Source: UBA7803 sp040219935
Lineage (GTDB): Bacteria > Pseudomonadota > Gammaproteobacteria > Pseudomonadales > Azotimanducaceae
DNA: 64,000 nucleotides
NCBI GenBank assembly: GCA_040219935.1
Contig: JAVJUA010000002.1
Coordinates: 1 to 64,000 of the forward strand
Reading direction: 5' to 3'
The notes below the pieces were generated by a model, which saw only the letters and a program-made list of their open reading frames with translations, did no database searches and was not told the DNA's origin. Made by a program: the position numbers and the translations under genes. Shown here one piece after another: positions 36,276-44,841 of this stretch (positions are counted from its first letter, which is position 1; every line of letters starts with the position of its first letter).

Positions 36276-37224
36276 GTCCGGCGGCACGCAGACCGGCGCC
36301 GGCGACGGTCCGCGCGCGGCGCCGCAGCCGGGTCGTCAGCGCCGGTCTCGACGCCTCGATCTGCAGCCCTCGGAACGCCTCCGTCAGCGCCTGCCGTTCC
36401 GCTTCGCTCAGGCGCACGGCGGACGCAGCAGCCTGCGCCTCGAGCTGCGCCGTGCTGCTGACACCGGTGATGGCCGACGTCACCCCCGGGTGGCCCATCA
36501 CCCAGCACAGCGGCACCATCCCCGGGGCAATGCCATGGGCTTCGGCTACGGGCCCCAGCACCGGCTCGAGTGCCCGCGTCAGTGCGCCCCCAGCCAACGG
36601 TGAGTAGGCCAGCACCGCAATGCCGGCGCTGACGCTGGCGTCCAGCCAGCGCATCGACGTGGGCCGCTGCAGCAGGTTGAACTCGAACTGATGGCTGGCC
36701 AGGCGCACGCTGCCGAGCGCGTGCCCGGCGGCCGCGAGCTGCGCCTCGGAGAAGTTGGATACGCCGATCTGGCGCACCTTGCCCTCCGCCCGCAACGCCA
36801 GCAGTTCGCCCATGGTCTCGGCGATGGGGGTGCGCTCGTCCGGATGATGAATCTGGATCAGGTCGAGATAGTCGGTGCCCAGGCGTCGCAGGCTGTCCTC
36901 GACATCCTGGCGAACAGCCTCGGGGCGTGAGTCCTTGCGCACCTGCCGCTGCAGCCCGGCCGCATCGGTGAAGGTGAACAAGCGATCGCCTCGGGCACCA
37001 TCCTGCCAGCGCAGGCCGGTCTTGGAGAGGATCTGAATGCTGTCTCTCGGCTGATCGCGGATGGCGGCCGCGAGAAGCCGATCGGCCTCCCCGAAGCCAT
37101 ACAGCGGCGCGGTGTCGAAGCAACGCAGGCCGAGATCCAGAGCGCCGCGATAGATGGCCGAACGGACGCCGGCGTCATCACCGCGCCGGGCCATGGTGCC
37201 GATGATCAAGGGCGGCAGGTGCAT
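36229..37224 (-). CDS. Aldo/keto reductase
   Basis: A 331-residue (alpha/beta)8-barrel NADPH-dependent oxidoreductase. The catalytic tetrad can be placed: the Asp in CFDTAPLYGFGEADRLL with the Tyr four residues on, the Lys in ILSKTGLRW, and the His in LIQIHHPDERT. Residues near the C terminus (SAITGVSSTAQLE) hold the cofactor phosphate. The C-terminal 40 residues are unusually basic. Its start lies seven bases after the CCA end of tRNA-Ser on the same strand, so it may share that transcript. Substrate unknown. Confidence 0.87.
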   Translation of the reverse strand: MHLPPLIIGTMARRGDDAGVRSAIYRGALDLGLRCFDTAPLYGFGEADRLLAAAIRDQPRDSIQILSKTGLRWQDGARGDRLFTFTDAAGLQRQVRKDSRPEAVRQDVEDSLRRLGTDYLDLIQIHHPDERTPIAETMGELLALRAEGKVRQIGVSNFSEAQLAAAGHALGSVRLASHQFEFNLLQRPTSMRWLDASVSAGIAVLAYSPLAGGALTRALEPVLGPVAEAHGIAPGMVPLCWVMGHPGVTSAITGVSSTAQLEAQAAASAVRLSEAERQALTEAFRGLQIEASRPALTTRLRRRARTVAGAGLRAAGLSPSRLRRWLGMRRW

Positions 37225-37231
37225 GCCCGTC

Positions 37232-37319
37232 TGGCGGAGGGGGTGGGATTCGAACCCACGGACCCGTGAAGGTCGCCGGTTTTCAAGACCGGTGCTTTCA
37301 ACCGCTCAGCCACCCCTCC
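37232..37319 (-). tRNA. tRNA-Ser (anticodon UGA)
   Basis: An 88-base tRNA including an encoded CCA end (37234-37232). The acceptor stem GGAGGGG pairs with CCCCTCC, and G is the discriminator. A D-arm TGGCTGAGCGGTT and an anticodon stem CCGGT/ACCGG enclose the loop CTTGAAA with anticodon TGA. A long class II variable arm and a T-arm GTGGG-TTCGAAT-CCCAC follow. All serine identity features are present. It lies between galE and the aldo/keto reductase on the minus strand; TAGGAT at 37336-37331 is a possible -10. Confidence 0.97.
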
Positions 37320-37351
37320 GCAGGCGGGCGATCCTATCACAGGGGCCGCGC

Positions 37352-38374
37352 TCATGACTCGCGGCGGTAGCCGTAGGGGTGCTGCTCCTGCCAGCGCCAG
37401 GCGTCCTCGCACATGCGCCGCAGATCGAACTCTGCCTGCCACCCCAGCTCCCGATTGGCCAAGTCGGCATTGGCGAAGCAGGTGGCCGCATCGCCCACGC
37501 GCCGGTCGACCAGCTCGTAGGGAATCTCGCGTCCGGATACCGACTCGAAGGCGCGCACCACGTCGAGCACGGAGTGGCCGGTGCCGGTGCCCAGGTTGTG
37601 CACGCCGAGCCGCGGCCGCGCCTTCAGCCAGCGCAGCGCGTTCAAATGGCCGCGCGCCAGGTCCACCACGTGGATGTAGTCGCGCACGCCGGTGCCATCC
37701 ACGGTGGGATAGTCGCTGCCGAAGATGCGAAGCCGCGGCAGGCGGCCAACGGCCACCTGCGTGATGTACGGCATCAGGTTGTTGGGCACGTCGTTCGGGT
37801 CCTCGCCGATGTCGCCGGACGCATGGGCGCCCACCGGGTTGAAGTAGCGCAGGATCGAGATCCGCCAGGCCGGGTCGGCATGGTGCAGGTCGCGCAGCAT
37901 GTGCTCGATGTGCAGCTTGGTGCGCCCGTACGGATTGATCGGGCAGGTGGGAAACGACTCATCGATGGGGGAGGTGGCCGGCAGACCGTAGACGGTTGCG
38001 GAGGAGCTGAATACCAGCGTCTTCACGCTGCTGCGCTGCATGGCCGTCAGCAGCGATGCGGTACCGCAGACGTTGTTGTCGTAGTAGGCGACGGGTCGCG
38101 ACACCGAGTCGCCGACCGCCTTGAGCCCGGCGAAGTGGATGACCGCGTCGATGTCGTGGGTGTCGAACAGGCGGCGCAGCGCTTCGCCATCCCGCAGGTC
38201 GGCCTCGACGAAGTGCAAGGACCGGTCGGCGATGCGCTGCACGGCCTGCAGCGATCGGGCCGTGCTGTTCGACAGATTGTCGACCACGACCACGTCGTAG
38301 CCGGCCTGCAGCAGCTCCACGCACATGTGGCTGCCTATGTATCCGGCTCCGCCGGTAACCAGAATCCTGCTCAT
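37352..38374 (-). CDS. galE: UDP-glucose 4-epimerase
   Basis: Interconverts UDP-glucose and UDP-galactose. The 340-residue short-chain dehydrogenase starts MSRILVTGGAGYIGSHM (NAD-binding GxxGxxG). It has SSSATVYG with the catalytic Ser/Thr, and YGRTK supplying Tyr and Lys. Late signatures NPVGAHASG and RDYIHVVDLARGH are typical of bacterial GalE. It follows the NDP-sugar epimerase gene by 13 bases, and with ugd at 50172 it points to exopolysaccharide or LPS sugar supply. Confidence 0.94.
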   Translation of the reverse strand: MSRILVTGGAGYIGSHMCVELLQAGYDVVVVDNLSNSTARSLQAVQRIADRSLHFVEADLRDGEALRRLFDTHDIDAVIHFAGLKAVGDSVSRPVAYYDNNVCGTASLLTAMQRSSVKTLVFSSSATVYGLPATSPIDESFPTCPINPYGRTKLHIEHMLRDLHHADPAWRISILRYFNPVGAHASGDIGEDPNDVPNNLMPYITQVAVGRLPRLRIFGSDYPTVDGTGVRDYIHVVDLARGHLNALRWLKARPRLGVHNLGTGTGHSVLDVVRAFESVSGREIPYELVDRRVGDAATCFANADLANRELGWQAEFDLRRMCEDAWRWQEQHPYGYRRES

Positions 38375-38387
38375 GATGTTGGGTTCT

Positions 38388-39395
38388 TCATTGTCCGTAG
38401 TAGTCGCGATACCAGGCGGTGAACCGCGCGATGCCGGTCTCGATCGGCGTCGCCGGCCGGTAGCCGATGTCGCGGACCAACTCGCTGACGTCGGCATGCG
38501 TATCGGGTACGTCTCCCGGCTGCATGGGAAGGAGGTTCAGGTCCGCCCGCACGCCCAGTGCCTGCTCCAGCACCTCGATGTAGCGCATCAGCGTCACCGG
38601 GTTGTCGCTGCCGATGTTGTACAGGCGATGGGGAGCCCGAGCGCTGTGCGGGTCCGGCTGCTCGCCCGACCAGTCGGGGTCGGGCTCTGCGGGGCGGTCG
38701 AGCACGCGAATCACGCCCTCGACGATGTCGTCGATGTAGGTGAAGTCGCGGGTGTGGCGCCCGTGGTTGAAGACGTCGATGGGCCTGCCCGCCAGCATGT
38801 GCCGGGTAAACGTGAACAGGGCCATGTCCGGCCGCCCCCAGGGACCGTAGACGGTGAAAAATCGCAGCCCGGTGCAGGGCAGATCGAACAGATGGCTGTA
38901 GGTGTGGGCCATGAGCTCGTTGGCTCGTTTGGTGGCGGCGTACAGGCTCACCGGGTGGTCGGCATGGTCGTGCACCGAGAACGGCAGCCGGGTGTTGGCG
39001 CCGTAGACCGAGCTGGTGGACGCGTACACCAGGTGCTCGGTGCCGTGCCGGCGCAGATTCTCCAGCACGTTCAGAAAGCCGGTGACGTTGGCATCTACGT
39101 ACTGCTGGGGCTGATCGAGGCTGTAACGCACGCCCGCCTGGGCGGCCAGGTGCACCACCCGGTCTGGCCGGTGATCCTGGAACAATTCGTCCATGGCGGT
39201 GCGCTGGGCGATGTCGAGCTTGACGAAGGTGAATTGGCCTCGCGCCTGCAGGCGCCGCAGCCGGTCCTGCTTGAGGTTGACGTCGTAGTAATCATTGAGA
39301 TTGTCGATGCCGATCACCGTATCGCCGCGATCGAGCAGCCGGTGGCACGTGCTTGCGCCGATGAAGCCCGCGGCGCCGGTGACCAGAACCTTCAA
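38388..39395 (-). CDS. NDP-sugar 4-epimerase, UDP-glucuronate epimerase type
   Basis: A 335-residue extended short-chain dehydrogenase. The start is a TTG at 39395 (MKVLVTGAAGFIG), preceded by GGGAG at correct distance; no ATG serves. IDNLNDYYDVNLKQDRL, DLAAQAGVRYS-like HLAAQAGVRYSLDQPQQYVDAN, YASTSSVYG and YAATKRANELMAHTYSHLF agree with the family that converts UDP-glucuronate to UDP-galacturonate. Ugd (50172-51518) would make its substrate. The exact sugar is inferred from family resemblance. First of the minus-strand set leading to galE. Confidence 0.85.
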   Translation of the reverse strand: MKVLVTGAAGFIGASTCHRLLDRGDTVIGIDNLNDYYDVNLKQDRLRRLQARGQFTFVKLDIAQRTAMDELFQDHRPDRVVHLAAQAGVRYSLDQPQQYVDANVTGFLNVLENLRRHGTEHLVYASTSSVYGANTRLPFSVHDHADHPVSLYAATKRANELMAHTYSHLFDLPCTGLRFFTVYGPWGRPDMALFTFTRHMLAGRPIDVFNHGRHTRDFTYIDDIVEGVIRVLDRPAEPDPDWSGEQPDPHSARAPHRLYNIGSDNPVTLMRYIEVLEQALGVRADLNLLPMQPGDVPDTHADVSELVRDIGYRPATPIETGIARFTAWYRDYYGQ

Positions 39396-39637
39396 AGGGC
39401 ACTCCCATACCTGGAAACGAACTGTCCGACACCGCGGCCAGGCAACTGCCGCGTGCAGCGTCTGCCAGGCATTATCCACACGCAGGGTGCGCGGGGTGTT
39501 CCGACGATGTAGGGGGATGTCGCTCGGGCCCCCGGGCGGTGCGCAATCCGGTTGATAATCCGTTACAAGCGTTTACAGTGATGGCTGGCTTCCATGGCTA
39601 CTATGCCTGACTGACCTCCAAGGAGCATGGCCGGTCG

Positions 39638-40537
39638 ATGAGCACCATTGAGAAGGCGGCTGCGCGCCTGGCCACAAGACAGCGGGGCACCAGGCCCCCG
39701 GAACCCGTGCCGCCGGCACGGGAGGTCGGTCCGCTGCGCCCTGCCGCCGGCCCGCCGCCGACCCGTTTCTGTGATCTGGACCTCGAGCAGCTACGGCAGC
39801 GCGGCTTCCTGACGCCGGCCGCGCCGCGAAGCGCGCTGGCGCAGGAGATGCGGCGCATCAAGCGCCCGTTGCTGCTGAACATTCAGAAGGCCATTGCGAC
39901 CGAGGCAAACGGGACGGCGCAGCCACCCGCCAACCTCATCATGATCACCAGCGCGCTGCCCGGAGAGGGCAAGACGTTCGTATCCATCAATCTCGCCATG
40001 AGCATGGCCGCCGAGCTCGATCGCCGGGTGCTGCTGGTGGACGCAGACATCGCCCGGGGCGACCTGTCGCAGCAGCTGGGCATCCATGCAGAGCGCGGGC
40101 TATCCGACCTGCTGCGGGAGAACAGCTATCTCTCCGAAGAAGGCGTGCTCACCACCAACGTCGAGCGTCTGAGCGTGCTGCCCGCCGGCCCCGTGGTGGA
40201 CAACGTCGACGAGCTGTTCGCCAGCGCGCAGATGGCCCTCATCGCCCGGGCGCTGGCCGATGCCGATCCGGACCGGGTCATCATCTTCGACGCGTCGCCG
40301 TTGCTCGCCACCACCGAGGCCGCCGTGCTGGCCCAGCGTATGGGCCAGACCGTGATGGTGGTGGAGGCCAACCAGACGCCGCAGGACGCCGTGGGTCAGG
40401 CGCTGACCCAGCTCGACGGCTGCGCCAACGTCAGCCTGGTGCTGAACAAGACCACCGGCAAGGACGCGGGCGGCTACGGGTACGGCTACGGCGCGTACGG
40501 TCAGGAAACCACCACCGCCGCAGCCGAGGCCGACTGA
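39638..40537 (+). CDS. Tyrosine autokinase of the exosortase/exopolysaccharide type
   Basis: A 299-residue cytoplasmic BY-kinase of the CpsD/Wzc-C type, most like those found in PEP-CTERM/exosortase A exopolysaccharide loci. Walker A is ALPGEGKTFVSINLA (about 106-120), Walker A' VLLVDADIARG (131-141), and Walker B IIFDASPLL. The C-terminal tail GYGYGYGAYGQE (281-292) is the tyrosine cluster that is phosphorylated. The N-terminal 45 residues are Pro/Arg rich. It is followed two bases later by the ATPase gene. No chain-length (Wzz) or flippase gene is in this window. Confidence 0.85.
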   Translation: MSTIEKAAARLATRQRGTRPPEPVPPAREVGPLRPAAGPPPTRFCDLDLEQLRQRGFLTPAAPRSALAQEMRRIKRPLLLNIQKAIATEANGTAQPPANLIMITSALPGEGKTFVSINLAMSMAAELDRRVLLVDADIARGDLSQQLGIHAERGLSDLLRENSYLSEEGVLTTNVERLSVLPAGPVVDNVDELFASAQMALIARALADADPDRVIIFDASPLLATTEAAVLAQRMGQTVMVVEANQTPQDAVGQALTQLDGCANVSLVLNKTTGKDAGGYGYGYGAYGQETTTAAAEAD

Positions 40538-40539
40538 CC

Positions 40540-41637
40540 ATGTACCAGGAGTTCTACGGGCTCAACGGCAAGCCCTTTCAGCTGTCACCCGACGTTCGCT
40601 ACTTCTTCCCCAGCAAGGAGCACAAGCGGGCGCTGTCGTTCCTCGAGTACGGGCTCGACCAGGCAGACGGCTTCATCGTCATCACCGGCGATGTCGGCAC
40701 CGGCAAGACCATGCTGGTGCAGACGCTGCTCAACGATCTCGACCCTCGCGACACGCTGGTGGCCACCGTGGTCACCACGCAGCTCAAGGAAGACGACCTG
40801 CTGCACCTGGTCGCCGCCAACTTCGGCTTGCGGGTCACCGGCGGCAGCAAGGCGCTGCTGCTGCGCGACCTGGAGCGCATGCTGCTGCAGCAGGCCAAGG
40901 AAGGGCGGCGCATGCTGCTCATCATCGACGAGGCCCAGAACCTGCCCAAGGAAGCGGTCGAAGAGCTGCGCATGCTGTCGAACTTTCAGCAGAACGGGCG
41001 GCCGCTCTTGCAGATGTTCCTGCTGGGGCAGGAGGAGTTCCGGGCCACGCTGCTGTCGCCCGGCTTCGAGCAGTTGCGGCAGCGCGTCATTGCCACCTAC
41101 CATTTGAGCCCGCTGGACGAGGCCGAGACGCGCACCTACATCGAGCATCGGCTGACCACGGCGGGTTGGACGCACGACCCCGAACTCGTCGACGACGCGT
41201 TCGGCGCCCTGTACCGGTTTAGCGACGGCGTGCCGCGGCGCATCAACAACCTGTGCGACCGGCTGCTGCTGTTCTGCTACCTGGAGGAGCTGCACCGCAT
41301 CGACGCCGCCGTGGTGACCTCGGTGGCCGACGAGATCGGCTCCGAGTTCTGGAGCGGGCGCCCCCAGGCCGGCGCCGAGCCCGAAGCCGAGCGCCAGCCG
41401 GTCTTCGACAAGCCGGGCCAGCCGCTGGAGACCATGGCCCGGGTCATGTTCGACAAGGCCAACGTGCAGCAGCGGCTCGCGTCGCTCGAGCGCGCGGTCG
41501 ATTCTCTGGGCACCAGCATCAAGCCCGAGATCGCCGAGCTGCGCAGCGAGCTCGGCTACGTACGAGGCCTGCTCGAAGACGTGCTCATGGAGTTGCGGGC
41601 GCAAAGCTCCGACCCGTCGCGCAAGCGCCGCGCCTGA
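40540..41637 (+). CDS. ExeA-like AAA ATPase of the exosortase/exopolysaccharide type
   Basis: A 365-residue AAA ATPase beginning MYQEFYGLNGKPFQLSPDVR, a hallmark of ExeA/GspA-like proteins and of the ATPase that pairs with the kinase in PEP-CTERM exopolysaccharide loci. Walker A is GDVGTGKT at 50-57 and Walker B LLIIDEAQNLP near 127-137. ATYHLSPLDEAETRTYIEHRL is typical. The C-terminal 90 residues carry a predicted coiled coil. No transmembrane span is evident. Two bases from the kinase gene, so certainly co-transcribed. Confidence 0.85.
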   Translation: MYQEFYGLNGKPFQLSPDVRYFFPSKEHKRALSFLEYGLDQADGFIVITGDVGTGKTMLVQTLLNDLDPRDTLVATVVTTQLKEDDLLHLVAANFGLRVTGGSKALLLRDLERMLLQQAKEGRRMLLIIDEAQNLPKEAVEELRMLSNFQQNGRPLLQMFLLGQEEFRATLLSPGFEQLRQRVIATYHLSPLDEAETRTYIEHRLTTAGWTHDPELVDDAFGALYRFSDGVPRRINNLCDRLLLFCYLEELHRIDAAVVTSVADEIGSEFWSGRPQAGAEPEAERQPVFDKPGQPLETMARVMFDKANVQQRLASLERAVDSLGTSIKPEIAELRSELGYVRGLLEDVLMELRAQSSDPSRKRRA

Positions 41638-41675
41638 GACGGCTTCGGCCGGCGCCTGGCGTAGCGTGACAGGCC

Positions 41676-44600
41676 CTAGTGGAAGTCCCGGGACGGGAAG
41701 GGCGTGGCCCGGCTATCGCCGGCGCCGTCCTGCTCCAGCGTGACGAGCAGCCCGGTGACGTCTTCGACATAGCCGGCCACCACGTGGATGACCTCCTGCT
41801 CGCGCTCCACCACGCCCTTGACCCGCAGCAGGCGCGCCTGCAGCAGCGCCGCCCGGAACTGCTCCAGCACCGAGGCCCACACCACCAGATTGACGTTGCC
41901 GGTCTCGTCTTCCAGGGTGACGAACAGCACGCCGGTAGCCGTGCCCGGCCGCTGCCGGCCGGTGACCAGGCCGGCTACCCGCACGAACTGGCCATGGCGG
42001 CAGCGCTCGAGCTCGGCGGCGCTGTGACAGCGGGCCAGCTGCCCGCCCAGCCGCGGGTGGGCGCGCAGCAGGGCCAGCGGATGCTCACCCACGGTGAGCC
42101 CCAGGTAGCGGTAATCGTCCAGCACCTCGCTGACCGCTGACGGGACCGGCAGGGCGGCCGGCACCTCATCCGGAGCGGCCGCCGGCACGGCCGCCGCGTC
42201 GGCCGCCGCATCCCGAATCTCGGCTGCCTGCTCCAGCGGCAGCGGCGCGCGAATGGCGGCCACCGCCCAATGGGCCTGATAACGGTGGCCGCTGATGGCT
42301 CGCAGCGCGCCCGCCCGCGCCAGGCAGCGCAGCACCTGATCGTTCAGACCGGCCCGCCGGGCCAGGTCTTCAGCGTCGGCGAAAGGGCGGGCAGCAGCGA
42401 TGCGGGCACCGTCGGCCTCGGCCAGCCCCTTGATCAGCCGCAGCCCGAGCCGCAGCGGCGGCTGGCCCGATGCATGGTCGTCCGCCGCGGCCAGGGTGTG
42501 ATCCCAGGCGCTGCGCTGAACGTCCACGGGCAGCACCCGGATGTCGTGCCGCGCGGCGTCCTGGATGAGCTGGGAAGCGCTGTAGAACCCCATGGGCAGG
42601 CTGTTCAGCAACCCGCAGTAGAAGGCGGCGGGCTCGTGGCGCTTCAGCCACGCCGAGACGTAGACCAGCAGCGCGAAGCTGGCGGCATGGGATTCCGGGA
42701 AGCCGTACTCACCGAAGCCCTGAATCTGCCGGAACACCCGCTCGGCGAAGTCGCGGTCGTGGCCGCGGGCGAGCATGCCGTCGATCAGCTTCTGCTCGAA
42801 GTGGCCGAGCCCGCCGCGGCGCTTCCAGGCCGCCATGGCGCGCCGCAGCTGATCTGCCTCGCCCGGGCTGAACCCGGCCGCCACCACCGCCAGCTCGATC
42901 ACCTGCTCCTGAAAGATGGGCACCCCGAGGGTGCGTTCCAGCACCCGGCGCACGCCGTCGCTGGGGTAGGTGACCGGCTCCAGCCCCTGCCGGCGGCGCA
43001 GGTACGGATGCACCATGTCGCCCTGGATGGGCCCGGGACGGACGATGGCCACCTCGATCACCAGGTCGTAGAAGTGGCGCGGCTTCAGCCGCGGCAGCAT
43101 GGCCATCTGGGCGCGGGATTCCACCTGGAACACGCCGACGCTGTCGCCACGCTGCAGCATGCGGTAGGTGTCCTGGTCTTCGGCCGGGATGGTAGCGATG
43201 TCGAGCGCGCCGCCGCGCAGCGCGTTGACCTCGGTGAGCGCCTTGCGGATCGCCGTGAGCATGCCGAGCCCGAGCACGTCCACCTTCATCAGGCCCAGCG
43301 CTTCCAGGTCGTCCTTGTCCCACTGAATGACGGTGCGGTCGGCCATGGCGGCGTTCTCCACCGGCACCAGCTGCGCCAGCGGCCCCCGGGAGATGACGAA
43401 GCCGCCCACGTGCTGCGAAAGGTGGCGGGGGAAGCCGAGAATCTGATCGACAAAGTAGCGGAACTGCCGCACCACCACGCTCTCGGGGTCGAGCCCGGCC
43501 GCCCGGAAGCGCTCGCCCAGGGCCTCACGGTTGTCCCACCAGGCCAGCGACTTGGCCAGCAGGTCCACCAGGTCGAGGTCGAGCCCGAGCGCCTTGCCGA
43601 CGTCGCGGATGGCGCTGCGCGGCCGGTAGGTGATCAGGGTGGCGGCCAGCGCGGCACGCTCGCGGCCGTAGCGCTTGTAGAGGTACTGGATGACCTCTTC
43701 GCGGCGTTCGTGCTCGAAGTCGACGTCGATGTCGGGCGGCTCGTTGCGCTCCTTGTTGACGAAGCGCTCGAACAGCAGATGCATGCGCGACGGGTCGACC
43801 TCGGTGATGCGCAGGCAGTAGCAGACGGCCGAGTTGGCCGCCGAGCCACGACCCTGGCAGAGGATGCCGCGGCTGCGGGCGAACTGCACGATGTCGTGCA
43901 CGGTGAGGAAGTAATACTCGTAACCGAGCTCGCCGATCAGGGTGAGCTCGCGCTCGATCAGGCCGAGGGCGCCGTCGGGAACGCCGCCCGGCCAGCGCTC
44001 GGCGGCGCCGGCCAGGGTGAGCTGGCGCAGATACTCGGCCGGCCCCAGGTGCGGGGGCACCAGCTCCTGGGGGTACTCGTAGCGCAGCTCGTCCAGGGAG
44101 AACGTGCAGCGCTCGGCAATGCGGCACGACTCGGTGAGCATCTCCGGCGGGTAGACCCGGCCGAGCGCCTCGACGGCGCGCAGGTGGCGCTCGGCATTCT
44201 GAAAGCCCCGGCTGCCGAGCTCGGCCACCGTGGTGCGATGGCGGATGGCCGTGAGCACGTCCTGCAGCGGCTGCCGCTCCGGCACGTGGACGTGCACCGC
44301 GTTGCTGGCCACCACCGGCAGCTCGAGCCGCATGGACAGCACCAGCGCGTGGGCGGTCTTGTCGATGTCGTCGGCTTCGTGGAACAGCTCGAGGGCGATC
44401 CAGAGCTGAGGCAGCAGCGCCTGCAGCCGCCGTCCCTGATCCATCAGCACATCGATGCCGCCGGCGCCGGGCACCCACAGGGCCAAGCAGCCGTCCACGG
44501 CCCAGCGGAAGTCGTCGAGACGCGCCTGGTAGCTGCCCTTGGGGGAGCGCCGCCGCAGCCGCGTGATCAGCGCGGCGAGCTGGCCATAGGCGGCCCGGTC

Positions 44601-44840
44601 CGGCGCCAGCAGCACCAGGGTGAAGCCCTCCTCGAGGCGGAACTCGGCGCCGACGACGAGCTGGATGTCGTGCTCGCGCGCCGCCAGATGCGCCTTGACC
44701 AGGCCGGCGAACGAGCACTCGTCGGTGATGGCGATGGCCTGATAGCCGAGCTCGGCCGCGCGCTGCACCAGCTCCTCGGGATGCGAGCCGCCGCGCAGGA
44801 AGCTGTAGTTGCTCAGGCAGTGGAGCTCGGCGAAGGCCAT
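41676..44840 (-). CDS. dnaE2: Error-prone DNA polymerase DnaE2 (ImuC)
   Basis: Alpha-subunit-type polymerase for SOS mutagenesis, acting with ImuA and ImuB. With the ATG at 44840 it has 1054 residues. The N-terminal PHP domain starts FAELHCLSNYSFLRGGSHPEEL. The polymerase core shows CQGRGSAANSAVCYCL, NEPPDIDVDFEHERREEVIQY (catalytic Asp pair), SQHVGGFVISRGPL and the helix-hairpin-helix region. A Pro/Ala linker near 890-920 precedes a C-terminal OB-fold (VAGLVTGRQRPGTATGVLFV). It abuts imuB with a one-base gap and ends the imuABC cassette. In-frame ATG 44855 is an alternative start. Confidence 0.95.
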   Translation of the reverse strand: MAFAELHCLSNYSFLRGGSHPEELVQRAAELGYQAIAITDECSFAGLVKAHLAAREHDIQLVVGAEFRLEEGFTLVLLAPDRAAYGQLAALITRLRRRSPKGSYQARLDDFRWAVDGCLALWVPGAGGIDVLMDQGRRLQALLPQLWIALELFHEADDIDKTAHALVLSMRLELPVVASNAVHVHVPERQPLQDVLTAIRHRTTVAELGSRGFQNAERHLRAVEALGRVYPPEMLTESCRIAERCTFSLDELRYEYPQELVPPHLGPAEYLRQLTLAGAAERWPGGVPDGALGLIERELTLIGELGYEYYFLTVHDIVQFARSRGILCQGRGSAANSAVCYCLRITEVDPSRMHLLFERFVNKERNEPPDIDVDFEHERREEVIQYLYKRYGRERAALAATLITYRPRSAIRDVGKALGLDLDLVDLLAKSLAWWDNREALGERFRAAGLDPESVVVRQFRYFVDQILGFPRHLSQHVGGFVISRGPLAQLVPVENAAMADRTVIQWDKDDLEALGLMKVDVLGLGMLTAIRKALTEVNALRGGALDIATIPAEDQDTYRMLQRGDSVGVFQVESRAQMAMLPRLKPRHFYDLVIEVAIVRPGPIQGDMVHPYLRRRQGLEPVTYPSDGVRRVLERTLGVPIFQEQVIELAVVAAGFSPGEADQLRRAMAAWKRRGGLGHFEQKLIDGMLARGHDRDFAERVFRQIQGFGEYGFPESHAASFALLVYVSAWLKRHEPAAFYCGLLNSLPMGFYSASQLIQDAARHDIRVLPVDVQRSAWDHTLAAADDHASGQPPLRLGLRLIKGLAEADGARIAAARPFADAEDLARRAGLNDQVLRCLARAGALRAISGHRYQAHWAVAAIRAPLPLEQAAEIRDAAADAAAVPAAAPDEVPAALPVPSAVSEVLDDYRYLGLTVGEHPLALLRAHPRLGGQLARCHSAAELERCRHGQFVRVAGLVTGRQRPGTATGVLFVTLEDETGNVNLVVWASVLEQFRAALLQARLLRVKGVVEREQEVIHVVAGYVEDVTGLLVTLEQDGAGDSRATPFPSRDFH

Positions 44841-44841
44841 G

